Of a stretch of DNA of 64,000 nt, positions 26,869-36,159 are shown piece after piece (the first letter of the stretch is position 1; the number at the start of each line of letters is the position of its first letter). The notes under the pieces are model-generated. The model saw nothing but the letters and a program-made list of their open reading frames with translations, searched no databases and was not told where the DNA came from. The DNA comes from Cellulomonas sp. JZ18 (GTDB lineage Bacteria > Actinomycetota > Actinomycetes > Actinomycetales > Cellulomonadaceae): assembly GCF_009720485.1 (NCBI RefSeq), contig NZ_CP045245.1, forward strand, positions 1,922,001-1,986,000. Direction: 5' to 3'. The position numbers were made by a program, and so were the translations under genes.

Positions 26869-29550
26869 ATGGTCACTGCCCGGCGCGGGGTCCCCGCCAC
26901 GGTCCGTCGGACGATCGGCGTCCTGTCCCCGGTCGTCGGCGGGTTCTACTTCGGCGCCCTCATCGCGGGCGTGGCACGTGCGGCGCGCGGCGCAGGCCAC
27001 CGGGTGGTGGCCGTCCAGACCTATCCCGCGGGGCTCGACCGCGAGCGGTACCCGGACGAGTCCGTCCTCGACACCCCGGTCGCGCTCGGCGCGGTCGACG
27101 GCCTCGTGGTGGTCGGGAAGTCGTTGAGCCAGGAGCGCCTCGCCGCGGTGCGCGAGTGGGGCGTGCCCGTGGTCCTCGTGAGCGAGGACCCCGTCCACCC
27201 GGACGACCCGGTGGTGGTGCCGGACAACCCGGGCGGCGTGCGTGAGGCCGTGGAGCACCTGCTCTGGCACGGGCACACGGCGATCGGGTTCCTCGGCAAC
27301 CTGTCGCAGCGCGACATGCGCGAGCGGTTCGCCGCGTACCGGGCGACGCTCGCGGAGCACGGCATCGAGTCGGACGAGTCGTGGTGGTACGAGGCGTCCG
27401 ACAACCAGGAGCAGGGCGGCGTGGACGCCGCGGCCCGCATGCTCGCGGCGGGCACCCCGACGACGGCCGTCGTCGCCGCGACGGACCGCAACGCGGTCGG
27501 GTTCCAGCGGGCCCTGCGCTCGCACGGTCTCGTGCTGCCCCGCGACCAGGCCGTCGTCGCGTTCGACCACGCGGACTCCGGTGCGCGCGTCAGCCCGCGG
27601 CTGTCCACGGTCGACGCGCACTTCGGCCGCGTGGGGGAGCAGGCGGTGCACCTGCTGCTCGCCCGCATGCGCGGTGAGGAGGTCGCGCCCGGCGAGCACC
27701 GCGTCGCCTCGACGCTCGTGGTCCGCGAGTCCTGTGGCTGCACCGACGTGACGTCGCCCGCCGTCGCGGGCGTGGGCGACGAGGGCACGGCCGGTGCCGA
27801 CCTCGTGCGGCGCCTCGCCGACTCCGCCTTCGCCGGCCCGGCGGGGACCGCGTCCGCCCGCCGCTCGGGCCCCGACGCGCGCGAGGCCTGGTGGCGGGCC
27901 GTGGTCGAGCCCGTGGACGCGGCCGCCGAGCGCGGGGTCGCCCCGGCGCCGGCCGCCCTCGGCCGGCTCGCCGACCTGACGGCCGCCCTCCAGCCCCACC
28001 CCGAGGCGCTCGAGCAGACCGTCACGGTCCTGCGAGCGGTCGAGTGCCGGCAGGTGGAAGCGCTCTCCGAGGCGCGCGCACAGCACGCGCCCGCGGTACG
28101 CCGTGCGGTCACCGACGTGCTGCTCGCGGTCACCAAGGGCTGCACCCGCGCCATGCTGGCGCGCAGCGGACAGCTCGAGCGCACGATCGTCGACCAGTAC
28201 GAGGTCGACATGGACCTGCTGCGCGGCGACGGCGCGAGCCCGCGGGCCCTGGGGTGGCTGCCGCGCGGCGTGCGCGGCCACGCCTGCCTCGGCCTGTGGG
28301 TCGGCTCCGACCGGGGGCCGGGGGACCGCGAGATGGAGATCGTGGGCGTGCACGACACGACCGGCACGCTCTCGCGGCTCGTGGGCGTGCGGACGACCGC
28401 CAGCCAGTTCCCGCCCGCGGCCCTGACGCGCGCGGGCACCGTCGGCTCGAACGAGCTGACGTTCGTCGTGCCGGTGACGTTCGGCGGCAGCGACTGGGGC
28501 CTGCTCGCCATCGACGGCGTCGTGGAGACCCGGTCGACCCAGCCCCGCGACCGGTTCAACCACTGGGCCGCGCTGCTCGCCGTCGCGCTCGACCAGGAGC
28601 GGCTCCTGGCGTCCCTGCGCGAGCAGCGCAAGGCGCTCGAGCAGGCCGCCGCGCGCGAGCGCGCTCTCGCGGACACGGTGCGCGAGAGCGAGGAGCGGTA
28701 CGCGCTCGCCTCGATGGCGGCGCACGACGGCACCTGGGACTGGGACGTCTCCGCGGGCACCGTGTACTACTCGCCGCGCTGGAAGCAGACGCTCGGCTAC
28801 GCCGACGACGTCATCGGCGACCAGCCCGCCGAGTGGCTCGAGCGCGTCCACCCGGCGGACCGGGACGAGCTGTCCGCGGCGATCGCGGCCCAGCTCGCCG
28901 GGTGCGGCACGCCGCTGGAGCTCGAGCACCGGGTCCGCACGTGCTCCGGCGACTACCGCTGGATGCTCTGCCGGGCCGTCACGGTCCTCGACGACGCCGG
29001 CTGCCCCGCCCGCCTGGTGGGCACCCTCGTCGACGTCACGGAGCGCAAGGAGGCCGAGATGGCCCTCCAGCGCGACGCGCTGCACGACCCCGAGACCGGG
29101 CTCGTCAACCGCCTGCTCTTCCTCGACCGCCTGGGCGCCGCGCTGCTGCGCACGCGGCGGTCCCCGGCGTACGACTGCGCGCTCGCGCTCGTGCGCGTCG
29201 TCGAGCCCACCCCGACGGCCGTGCGCGAGGCCGCCGAGGTCGCCCCGGACGTGCACCGCGAGGTCGTGCGGCAGCTGCGCCGGCCTCTGCGCGAGGGCGA
29301 CACGACCGCGCGCATCGGCGAGGACGACTTCGCGGTCCTCGTCGACGACGTGGGTGCGGGCGGCATGCCGCAGCGCCTGGCCGAGCTGCTCGAGCGGCTC
29401 CGGCGCGACATCGGGCCGCGCATCGCGATCGGCGTGCTCGGCAGCATCCGCGGCATGCGGGACGCCGCCGACGTGCTGCGCGAGGCGGACATCGTGCTGC
29501 TGCGCGAGCAGACCCGGCAGGACCCGCTGCGAGGTCCCGTGCTGCGCTGA
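26869..29550 (+). CDS. LacI-like ligand-binding domain / PAS / degenerate GGDEF sensor protein
   Basis: 893-residue soluble protein. Residues ~15-290 form a LacI/periplasmic-binding fold (IGVLSPVVGGFYFGALI, VVAFDHADSG, VVRESCGCTD) but no DNA-binding helix-turn-helix precedes it. A helical and GAF-like middle follows, then PAS (GTWDWDVSAGTVYYSPRWK, EHRVRTCSGDYRWM) and a C-terminal GGDEF-like domain (DPETGLVNRLLFLDRL). The signature is GEDDF and the usual Asp-rich metal segment is replaced by ALVRVVEPTP, so diguanylate cyclase activity is doubtful. No signal peptide or membrane helix was seen. The neighbours suggest it senses cellulose-derived sugars (inference). Confidence 0.82.
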   Translation: MVTARRGVPATVRRTIGVLSPVVGGFYFGALIAGVARAARGAGHRVVAVQTYPAGLDRERYPDESVLDTPVALGAVDGLVVVGKSLSQERLAAVREWGVPVVLVSEDPVHPDDPVVVPDNPGGVREAVEHLLWHGHTAIGFLGNLSQRDMRERFAAYRATLAEHGIESDESWWYEASDNQEQGGVDAAARMLAAGTPTTAVVAATDRNAVGFQRALRSHGLVLPRDQAVVAFDHADSGARVSPRLSTVDAHFGRVGEQAVHLLLARMRGEEVAPGEHRVASTLVVRESCGCTDVTSPAVAGVGDEGTAGADLVRRLADSAFAGPAGTASARRSGPDAREAWWRAVVEPVDAAAERGVAPAPAALGRLADLTAALQPHPEALEQTVTVLRAVECRQVEALSEARAQHAPAVRRAVTDVLLAVTKGCTRAMLARSGQLERTIVDQYEVDMDLLRGDGASPRALGWLPRGVRGHACLGLWVGSDRGPGDREMEIVGVHDTTGTLSRLVGVRTTASQFPPAALTRAGTVGSNELTFVVPVTFGGSDWGLLAIDGVVETRSTQPRDRFNHWAALLAVALDQERLLASLREQRKALEQAAARERALADTVRESEERYALASMAAHDGTWDWDVSAGTVYYSPRWKQTLGYADDVIGDQPAEWLERVHPADRDELSAAIAAQLAGCGTPLELEHRVRTCSGDYRWMLCRAVTVLDDAGCPARLVGTLVDVTERKEAEMALQRDALHDPETGLVNRLLFLDRLGAALLRTRRSPAYDCALALVRVVEPTPTAVREAAEVAPDVHREVVRQLRRPLREGDTTARIGEDDFAVLVDDVGAGGMPQRLAELLERLRRDIGPRIAIGVLGSIRGMRDAADVLREADIVLLREQTRQDPLRGPVLR

Positions 29551-29613
29551 GCCGGCTGCGCTGAGCCGGGTGTACTGCGCTGGGCCCCGTGCGCCGGCGG
29601 GGGCCCCGACGTG

Positions 29614-29653
29614 GCGACGGCCCGGCACCCCCCCAGGGGTACCGGGCCGTCGC
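29614..29653. terminator. Bidirectional terminator hairpin
   Basis: Perfect 12-bp stem around a 16-nt C/G-rich loop between the convergent sensor and DEAD-box genes. Confidence 0.78.
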
Positions 29654-29669
29654 GGTGCGTCGGGGACCG

Positions 29670-31445
29670 TCAGACGTGCGCCCGGCGCACCTTCTCGCCG
29701 CGGCTGGGGTGCCGGTCGGCGCGGGGGCCGGTGTCGACCCGGATCCGCAGCGGGCGCCCCGCCACGCGGGCGCGCCCGATGCGGTCGACCGCCTCGGGCG
29801 ACAGGCCCGCCGGGATGTCGACCAGGGCGAACGTGTGGAAGATGTCGATCCGCCCGACGTCGGAGCCCTGCAGCCCGCCCTCGCCGGTCAGGGCACCGAC
29901 GAGCTGCCCCGCCTGCACGCCGTCGCGGTGGCCCACGGCGACCCGGTAGCGCGGCCGCCCGCTGGGACCGCCGGTCGTCGCGCGACGGCGACCCGCCGTG
30001 CCGTGACCGGCCCCCGCCGTGCGCCCGTCGTCGGGCGTCTCTCGGGCGCGGCGCACCGCGTCGTCGAGGTCGTCGCCGTCGCCCGTGCGCGGCGCCGGGC
30101 CCTCGTCGCCGACCGCGAGTGCCGCGACCGCGGCGAGCAGGTCGGTCACGTCGACCTCGGGATGCTCGGCCAGGTGCGCACCGACGGCCTCGCGGTACAG
30201 CTCCAGACGGCCGGCGGCCAGGCGCTCGGGCGTGCGCGCCAGGAGGCGGGCGACCCGGTGCGCCGACACCTCGGCCGGGGACGGGATGGTCGTCTCGACC
30301 AGGGGGGTGCGGGTCGTCCGCTCGATCTGGCGCAGCTTGCCGCGCTCGTTCGGCGTGACGAAGGTCAGCGCGGCACCCGTGCGACCGGCGCGCCCCGTGC
30401 GGCCGATGCGGTGCACGTAGGTCTCCGCCTCGCGCGGGACGTCCATGTTGACGACGAGCCCGATCCGCTCGACGTCGAGACCGCGGGCCGCCACGTCGGT
30501 GGCGACGAGCACGTCGAGCGCGCCCGTGCGCAGCCGCTCGACGATGCGCTCCCGGTCCGCCTGGGCGACGTCGCCGGAGATGTGCGCCGCGGCGATCTGG
30601 CGCTGCACGAGCAGGTTCCCGACCTCCTCCGCCGCCTCGCGCGTGCGCACGAAGACGATGGCGGCGTCGGCGTCGCTCACCGCGAGGACGCGCGCGAGCG
30701 CGCCCGCCTTGTGCCGGTGCGGCACCACGGCGTACTGCTGCGTGATCGCCGTGACCGTGGACGACTGGCGGGCGACCGCCACCTCGACCGGGTCGCTCAG
30801 GTGCTGGTCGGCCACGCGGCGGATGGGTGCCGGCATGGTGGCCGAGAACAGCGCGACCTGCCGACCCGCGGGCGTCTGCGACAGCACGCGCTCGACGTCC
30901 TCCGCGAAGCCCATGCGCAGCATCTCGTCGGCCTCGTCCAGCACGAGGAAGCGCACGTCCTGCAGCTTCAGCGTGCCGCGGTCCAGGTGGTCGATGACGC
31001 GGCCGGGCGTGCCGACGACGACCTGGGCGCCGCGCGCGAGCGCGCGCTGCTGCGGCAGGTAGGGGGAGCCGCCGTAGACGGGGACGACCTGCAGCCCCTC
31101 GCGGTGCCGGGCGAACGACGTGATGGCGTCCGCCACCTGCATCGCGAGCTCGCGCGTCGGGGTCAGCACGACCGCCTGGACGGCCGGGACCGACGGGTCG
31201 ACCCGCTGGAGGAGGGGCAGACCGAAGGCCGCGGTCTTGCCGGTGCCGGTCTGCGCGACGCCGACGACGTCGCGGCCGGCGAGCAGCGCCGGCACCGTGC
31301 GCGCCTGGACGGGCGTGGGGGCCGTGAAACCGAGGTCGGTGACCGCGGCGAGGAGCTCGGGGGACAGACCGAGGTCGGCGAACGAGCCGGCCGCAGCGGG
31401 AGCGGCGTCGTCGGTGGAGGGCAGGGGGGAGTGCAGCAGCGTCAC
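29670..31445 (-). CDS. DEAD-box ATP-dependent RNA helicase
   Basis: 591-residue RNA helicase likely acting in ribosome assembly or mRNA turnover. Q motif FTAPTPVQA, Walker A AQTGTGKTA, PTRELAMQV, DEADEML, SATMP, and HRIGRTGRAG are intact. A C-terminal DbpA-like RNA-binding fold (RYRVAVGHRDGVQAGQLVGAL, FHTFALVDIP) and a basic end (GEKVRRAHV) follow. The GTG start lacks a clear Shine-Dalgarno and is preceded by a ~175-nt structured leader, which suggests RNA-based autocontrol. Confidence 0.93.
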   Translation of the reverse strand: MTLLHSPLPSTDDAAPAAAGSFADLGLSPELLAAVTDLGFTAPTPVQARTVPALLAGRDVVGVAQTGTGKTAAFGLPLLQRVDPSVPAVQAVVLTPTRELAMQVADAITSFARHREGLQVVPVYGGSPYLPQQRALARGAQVVVGTPGRVIDHLDRGTLKLQDVRFLVLDEADEMLRMGFAEDVERVLSQTPAGRQVALFSATMPAPIRRVADQHLSDPVEVAVARQSSTVTAITQQYAVVPHRHKAGALARVLAVSDADAAIVFVRTREAAEEVGNLLVQRQIAAAHISGDVAQADRERIVERLRTGALDVLVATDVAARGLDVERIGLVVNMDVPREAETYVHRIGRTGRAGRTGAALTFVTPNERGKLRQIERTTRTPLVETTIPSPAEVSAHRVARLLARTPERLAAGRLELYREAVGAHLAEHPEVDVTDLLAAVAALAVGDEGPAPRTGDGDDLDDAVRRARETPDDGRTAGAGHGTAGRRRATTGGPSGRPRYRVAVGHRDGVQAGQLVGALTGEGGLQGSDVGRIDIFHTFALVDIPAGLSPEAVDRIGRARVAGRPLRIRVDTGPRADRHPSRGEKVRRAHV

Positions 31446-31634
31446 AGAGGGGACCGTTCGGTCGGAGGTGGGGGAGACGGGGCCGCCCGAGGGCGTCCAT
31501 CGACGTCGCTCACCCCGTCACACCTGGCCGCCCTCGGGCGGTCCGACACGCATCGGCGGGACCCGGCGGCCCCGCGAGGGGCTCGCCGTCCCGCGCGGGG
31601 ACGCGACACGACTCCTGTTGTCCCGTCCAGGTTA
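31446..31634 (-). promoter_or_regulatory. Structured 5' leader of the DEAD-box gene
   Basis: A TAACCT -10 (31629-31634) would start a leader of about 175 nt. It holds hairpins at 31587-31603, 31569-31582 and 31528-31541. The 13-nt element at 31529-31541 is exactly complementary to 31483-31495, so local hairpins compete with a long-range helix near the start codon. No open reading frame of interest lies here. Confidence 0.5.
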
Positions 31635-31688
31635 CCCGTGCGCGCCGCTCCGTGGGTCGGCAGGACGCGGTGACGTCACGCACACGGC

Positions 31689-32105
31689 TCAGCCGAGGCC
31701 GCGCCGGCCCCCCTCGATCGCGGGGCAGCGGTCCATCACCACGTCGAGGCCCGCGGCGCGGGCGCGCGCGGCCGCCGCCTCGTCGACGACGCCCAGCTGC
31801 AGCCACACGGCGCGGGCGCCGACCGCGACAGCCTCGTCCACGACGCCGCCCGCGATCCGGCTGTTGACGAACAGGTCCACCACGTCGGGCGGCTCGGGCA
31901 GCTCGTCGAGGCGGCGCACACCGCGCACGCCGTGCACCGTCGGCGCGCTCGGGTGCACCGGGACGACCCGGTGCCCGAGGCGCTGCAGGTAGGCGGCGAC
32001 GCCGTACGCCGCGCGCGCGGTGTTCGTCGACAGGCCGACCACCGCCCACGTCGCCGGCGTGCGCAGCAGACGGTCCACGACGTCGGGGTCGACGGCGGCG
32101 CTCAT
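31689..32105 (-). CDS. CoA-binding domain protein (YccU-like)
   Basis: 138-residue Rossmann-fold protein of the CoA_binding_2 type: TWAVVGLSTNTARAAYGVAAY, HRVVPVHPSAP, DVVDLFVNSRIA and LQLGVVDEAAA. Family members bind CoA or NAD; a cellular role is not established. Start ATG 32105. Confidence 0.85.
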   Translation of the reverse strand: MSAAVDPDVVDRLLRTPATWAVVGLSTNTARAAYGVAAYLQRLGHRVVPVHPSAPTVHGVRGVRRLDELPEPPDVVDLFVNSRIAGGVVDEAVAVGARAVWLQLGVVDEAAAARARAAGLDVVMDRCPAIEGGRRGLG

Positions 32106-32211
32106 GCGTCCGAGCCTGCCACCCGCCCGCGCCGGGCGGTACCGGAGCGTCGCGCCGGGCGGCGCTGCGGGTGCGCATAGGATCACGGTCAGGACGACGA
32201 CGGGGGAAGGC

Positions 32212-32811
32212 GTGACGGAGGAGCCGGCGGTCAGCGCTCGCGTGCTCACCGTCCCCAACGTCATCAGCCTCGTGCGGCTGCTGCTGGTCCCCGTCTTCGC
32301 CGTGCTCGTGGCCCGCGGGGACGACGCGTGGGCGCTGCTGGTGCTCGCCGTCTCCGGCGCGAGCGACTGGCTCGACGGCGTCCTGGCGCGGCGGATGCAC
32401 CAGGTGACGCGGCTCGGGCAGATGCTCGACCCCGCCGCGGACCGCCTGTTCATCCTCGTCACGCTCGTGGGCCTCGCCTGGCGCGAGATCGTCCCCGTGT
32501 GGCTCGTCGTCGTGCTCGTGGCGCGCGACGTGGTGCTCGCGGGCATGCTCGTCGTCCTCGCCCGCGCGGGCTACCCGCCGCTGCGGGTCCACCTGGCGGG
32601 CAAGGCCGGCACGATGGTGCTCCTGTACGCGTTCCCGCTGCTGCTGCTCTCGCAGTGGCCGTCGGCCGTGGGGCAGGCGGCAGGCGTGCTCGGCTGGGCC
32701 TGCGCGCTGTGGGGCGTGGGCCTGTACTGGTTCGCCGGTGCCCTCTACCTCGCCCAGGCAGGGTCGGTGCTGCGCCGCGAGCGGCGCCTGGACCGGGCGG
32801 CGGCACGGTGA
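32212..32811 (+). CDS. CDP-alcohol phosphatidyltransferase family protein (PgsA-like)
   Basis: 199-residue membrane enzyme joining an alcohol to a CDP-activated lipid, as in cardiolipin or phosphatidylglycerol-phosphate synthesis. The signature D-G-A-R...G...D...D is seen in SDWLDGVLARR followed by LGQMLDPAADR. About five hydrophobic helices. GGGGGAAGG precedes the GTG start and TAGGAT lies upstream. Its stop overlaps the next gene, starting a tightly packed operon. Confidence 0.87.
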   Translation: MTEEPAVSARVLTVPNVISLVRLLLVPVFAVLVARGDDAWALLVLAVSGASDWLDGVLARRMHQVTRLGQMLDPAADRLFILVTLVGLAWREIVPVWLVVVLVARDVVLAGMLVVLARAGYPPLRVHLAGKAGTMVLLYAFPLLLLSQWPSAVGQAAGVLGWACALWGVGLYWFAGALYLAQAGSVLRRERRLDRAAAR

Positions 32812-33781
32812 ACCGCCGCCACGCGCAGCCCGGGCCCACCCGGGCGGCCGACGCCTCGATGACGCTCATCAACGAGACGTACCGGCGGCCCCTGGACCCC
32901 GGGTACCAGGAGGTGGCGGCACGACGCGCGGCCGGTCTGGCGCCGCGGCGGACGGCCCGGGGAGCGGCGGCGCTCCTCGTGCTCGCCGTCGTCCTCGGTG
33001 CCGCGGCCACGTCCGCCGCCAGTGCCCTGCGGCGCCCGCCGCCGGCGGTGCTGGAGGCGCGCACGCTGCTGGAGGACGAGATCCGCGAGCGCACCGCGCG
33101 CGCCGAGGAGCTGCGGGTGCAGAACGCGCGGCTCTCCGCCGAGATCGCGGGCCTGCAGACGGCGGCGGCCTCCAGCGAGGACCCGGCGCTGCTCGCCCAG
33201 CTGCAGCAGGACGCGGTCCCGGCCGGACGCGTCCCGGTCACCGGGCCGGGTCTGCGGATCGTGCTCACCGACCGCCAGCCCCCGAGGGCGAGGAGCTGGA
33301 CCCGGACAGCCGCGTGCAGGACGTCGACCTGCAGGTCCTGGCGAACGGCCTGTGGGCCTCCGGTGCGGAGGCGATCGCGATCAACGGCGCGCGGCTCACG
33401 TCCACCACGGCCATCCGCAGCGCGGGGGCTGCCGTCCTCGTCGACATGCGGCCGATCGTCAGCCCCTTCACCGTCGAGGCGATCGGTGACGCGGTGGGTC
33501 TGCAGACCGGGCTGGCGCGCGGGGCCGCCGGGCAGCGCCTGGCGATGCTGCGCTCGCAGTACCGGATCGGTGTCGACGTGACCGCGCAGGACAGGCTCCG
33601 GCTCCCGGCGTCGGGATCCTCGACGCTGCACGTCGCCCGTGTGCTCGAGGAGCCGACCGCGTCCTCCGTGCCCGAGGGTGCGGGGGAGGACGGAGGGGAC
33701 GCCGGGGAGGCGGACGCTCTTGGGGCCGCGTCACCGGATGTGGCAGTGTCTGTCCGTCCTGACGGAGGGGAGGGCTCGTGA
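32808..33781 (+). CDS. DUF881 family membrane-anchored protein, frameshifted
   Basis: YlxW/DUF881 family protein with a single N-terminal membrane helix (ALLVLAVVLGAAATSAASAL), a coiled coil (ARTLLEDEIRERTARAEEL) and a C-terminal domain with VLANGLWASGAEAIAINGARL. The N-terminal half lies in one frame and the C-terminal half in another; they join at the CCCCC run 33279-33283 if one C is missing (TDRQPP then EGEELDPDS). Such proteins occur in pairs around the small basic protein in actinobacterial division clusters. Confidence 0.8.
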
Positions 33782-34110
33782 TCGCGGTGATCGGGCTCGT
33801 GCTCGGCGTGGTCGCCGGGCTCCTGATCGAGCCGACCGTGCCCGCGAACCTGCAGCCGTACCTGCCGATCGCGGTCGTCGCCGCCCTCGACGCGCTCTTC
33901 GGCGGCCTGCGCGCGTTCCTCGACGGGATCTTCGACGAGCGCGTCTTCCTCACGTCGTTCCTGTCGAACGTCGTGGTCGCGGCGCTCATCGTCTTCCTGG
34001 GCGACCAGCTCGGGGTCGGGTCGCAGATGACGACGGCCGTGATCGTCGTCCTGGGCATCCGCATCTTCTCGAACGCCGCGTCGATCCGACGCCACCTGTT
34101 CAAGGCATGA
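33778..34110 (+). CDS. sbp: Small basic protein (DUF1290/Sbp family)
   Basis: 110-residue membrane protein with four hydrophobic segments, ending ASIRRHLFKA. IGLVLGVVAGLLIEPTVPANLQPY and ALDALFGGLRAFLDG are family hallmarks. It overlaps both DUF881 genes by 4 bp, the standard arrangement. Role in the cell envelope or division is suspected but not settled. Confidence 0.9.
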   Translation: MIAVIGLVLGVVAGLLIEPTVPANLQPYLPIAVVAALDALFGGLRAFLDGIFDERVFLTSFLSNVVVAALIVFLGDQLGVGSQMTTAVIVVLGIRIFSNAASIRRHLFKA

Positions 34111-35543
34111 CGGACGAGCACGGGCCTCCCACCCCGCCGACCGGCGCCACGCCGGCGGTGCCCGAGCCGCCGCGCCCCCCGCTCGACGACGCGCCCGTCA
34201 TCGACCCGCGCGACCCGCTCGGCCTGGGCGACCTGCTGCCGGACGCCGGGTCGCCGACGTCCGAGGAGACCCGCGGGCCCGGCGACGAGCAGACGGACGA
34301 CCTGCGACGCGAGCCGGCGGACGGGTCGGTCGGCGAGCCGGCGGACGCGCCCGTCGGCGAGGCCCCGGCGGACGACGGCTCCGGGGGCGGGTCGGGCGTC
34401 GACGACGCGGACGTGCCCCGCACCGACTCCCACGACCTCTCTGCGGTGGCGGTGCCGACGGCGGCCGACGAGGACGCGCCTGCGGGGGTCGACGCGGCGT
34501 CCGGCGGACCGGCCCGCGAGGACCGGTCCCTCGCCCCTGCCGAGCGCGAGGACGACGCGTCGCCCGGCACGACCGGGCACGAGCCGGTCGCGCAGTCGCA
34601 GGACGGGCCCGTCGCGACCGGCACCTCCGCCCTGGACGGCGCCTCGACGGTCACCGCCTCGGTGGGTCCGGGCGGCCCCGCCGACGGCGCGCAGGTCCCG
34701 TCCGCGGCGGACGAGCCGCTCCCGGTCCCGGGGCCCACGCCCCGGGAGCCGGACCCGGACGCACCCGGCGGCGCCGACGAGCCGGGTCCGTCCCGCACGG
34801 CCGCGCACCCGGCGGCGGGCGAGCGCTCGGCGTGGAGCCGTCTGGCCCACGCGATGCGCCCGCGCATCACCACCGGGCAGCTCCTCACCGCCGCGCTGTG
34901 CGCGATGCTCGGCCTCGCCCTCGTCGTCCAGGTCCGGCAGACGACCGACGCCCAGCTCGGGTCCCTGCGCCAGGACGACCTCGTGCGCCTGCTCGACGAG
35001 ACGACCACGCGCGCGGACGAGCTCGCCCGCGAGGCGGCCGACCTGCAGCGCGAGCGGGACGAGCTGCTGTCCGGCTCGGACCGTCAGCAGGCCGCCCTCG
35101 ACGCGGCCCGCCGCAACGCCGCCACGCAGGGCATCCTCACCGGTCGGCTGCCCGCGACGGGCCCGGGGGTGCGCGTGACGCTGCACGACGCGGACCCGGG
35201 CATCCGCCCGGCCACCATGCTCCACGTGCTGGAGGAGCTGCGGAACGCGGGCGCCGAGGCCATCCAGCTCAACGACCTGCGCGTGACCGCGAGCAGCGCC
35301 TTCACGGGCACCGCCGGCGCCGTCGTGCTCGACGGCGTGATGCTGTCCCCGCCGTACCGTTGGCTCGTCATCGGCGACCCGGACACGATCGCGACCGCGC
35401 TCGAGATCCCCGGCGGGGCCATCGCCGCGGTCCGGCGGGACGGCGGGCGCGGCACCGTGGAGCGGGTCGTCCGGGTCGACGTCACGGCCCTGCGGGAGCT
35501 GCCGGACCCGGTGCACGCGACGCCCGTGCCGGGCGACGGCTGA
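34107..35543 (+). CDS. DUF881 family protein with long disordered N terminus
   Basis: 478 residues. The first ~240 are acidic, Pro/Asp/Glu/Gly-rich and probably disordered in the cytoplasm. One membrane helix (LLTAALCAMLGLALVVQV) precedes a coiled coil (LARLDETTTRADELAREAA-like) and a DUF881 domain (GVRVTLHDADPG, LEELRNAGAEAIQLNDLRV). The long acidic extension is unusual compared with its shorter paralogue two genes upstream. It starts within the sbp stop. Confidence 0.87.
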   Translation: MTDEHGPPTPPTGATPAVPEPPRPPLDDAPVIDPRDPLGLGDLLPDAGSPTSEETRGPGDEQTDDLRREPADGSVGEPADAPVGEAPADDGSGGGSGVDDADVPRTDSHDLSAVAVPTAADEDAPAGVDAASGGPAREDRSLAPAEREDDASPGTTGHEPVAQSQDGPVATGTSALDGASTVTASVGPGGPADGAQVPSAADEPLPVPGPTPREPDPDAPGGADEPGPSRTAAHPAAGERSAWSRLAHAMRPRITTGQLLTAALCAMLGLALVVQVRQTTDAQLGSLRQDDLVRLLDETTTRADELAREAADLQRERDELLSGSDRQQAALDAARRNAATQGILTGRLPATGPGVRVTLHDADPGIRPATMLHVLEELRNAGAEAIQLNDLRVTASSAFTGTAGAVVLDGVMLSPPYRWLVIGDPDTIATALEIPGGAIAAVRRDGGRGTVERVVRVDVTALRELPDPVHATPVPGDG

Positions 35544-35613
35544 CGGACGGCGCGCCGCGCGCACGTCACTCGCCCAGGTGCTCAGCGTGCTGCACGGACG
35601 TGCCGACACCACA

Positions 35614-35619
35614 TAGGGT
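35614..35619 (+). promoter_or_regulatory. -10 box upstream of garA-like gene
   Basis: TAGGGT about 67 nt before the FHA gene start; the -35 region is weak. Confidence 0.35.
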
Positions 35620-35685
35620 GAGACCCGCGACGGCTGGGTCGAGGCGGGAGCTGCGACGCGCCCGCATCCGACACGGGAGGTGCAC

Positions 35686-36159
35686 ATGAGCGACGATCGA
35701 CCGGCTCCGGCCGGAGGGCTGCCCGAGTACCGCGGCGACGGTCCGGACACGACCGTCAGCTTCGGGTCGCTCGCGCCCGTCGACCAGGAGGCGCCCGCAC
35801 GCGTCGGTCTCACCGCGGACGAGGCGGCCGCGGTGCAGGCGCTCCCGCCGACGTCGGCGCTCCTGATCATGCAGCGGGGTCCGAGCTCGGGTGCCCGCTT
35901 CCTCCTGGACGCCGAGCGCACCACCGCGGGTCGCAGCACGAGCGCGGACATCTTCCTCGACGACGTCACGGTGTCGCGCAAGCACGCCGACTTCGTGCGG
36001 GAGGGCAACCAGTTCGTCGTGCGCGACATCGGCTCGCTGAACGGCACCTACGTCAACCGGTCGCGCATCGACCAGGCGGTCCTGCGGGCGGGTGACGAGG
36101 TCCAGATCGGCAAGTACCGCATGACGTTCCACCCCAGCCCGCACCGTGACGCCTCCTGA
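35686..36159 (+). CDS. garA: FHA-domain protein, GarA/OdhI-like
   Basis: 157-residue regulator of central metabolism in actinobacteria; phosphorylation by PknB-type kinases controls its binding to 2-oxoglutarate dehydrogenase and glutamate enzymes. The FHA core is AGRSTSADIFLDDVTVSRKHADF and RDIGSLNGTYVN (parts quoted). Near the N terminus PDTTVSFGS sits where GarA has its phosphorylated Thr pair. ATG 35686 follows GGGAGG. It overlaps ftsR by 14 bp. Confidence 0.88.
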   Translation: MSDDRPAPAGGLPEYRGDGPDTTVSFGSLAPVDQEAPARVGLTADEAAAVQALPPTSALLIMQRGPSSGARFLLDAERTTAGRSTSADIFLDDVTVSRKHADFVREGNQFVVRDIGSLNGTYVNRSRIDQAVLRAGDEVQIGKYRMTFHPSPHRDAS

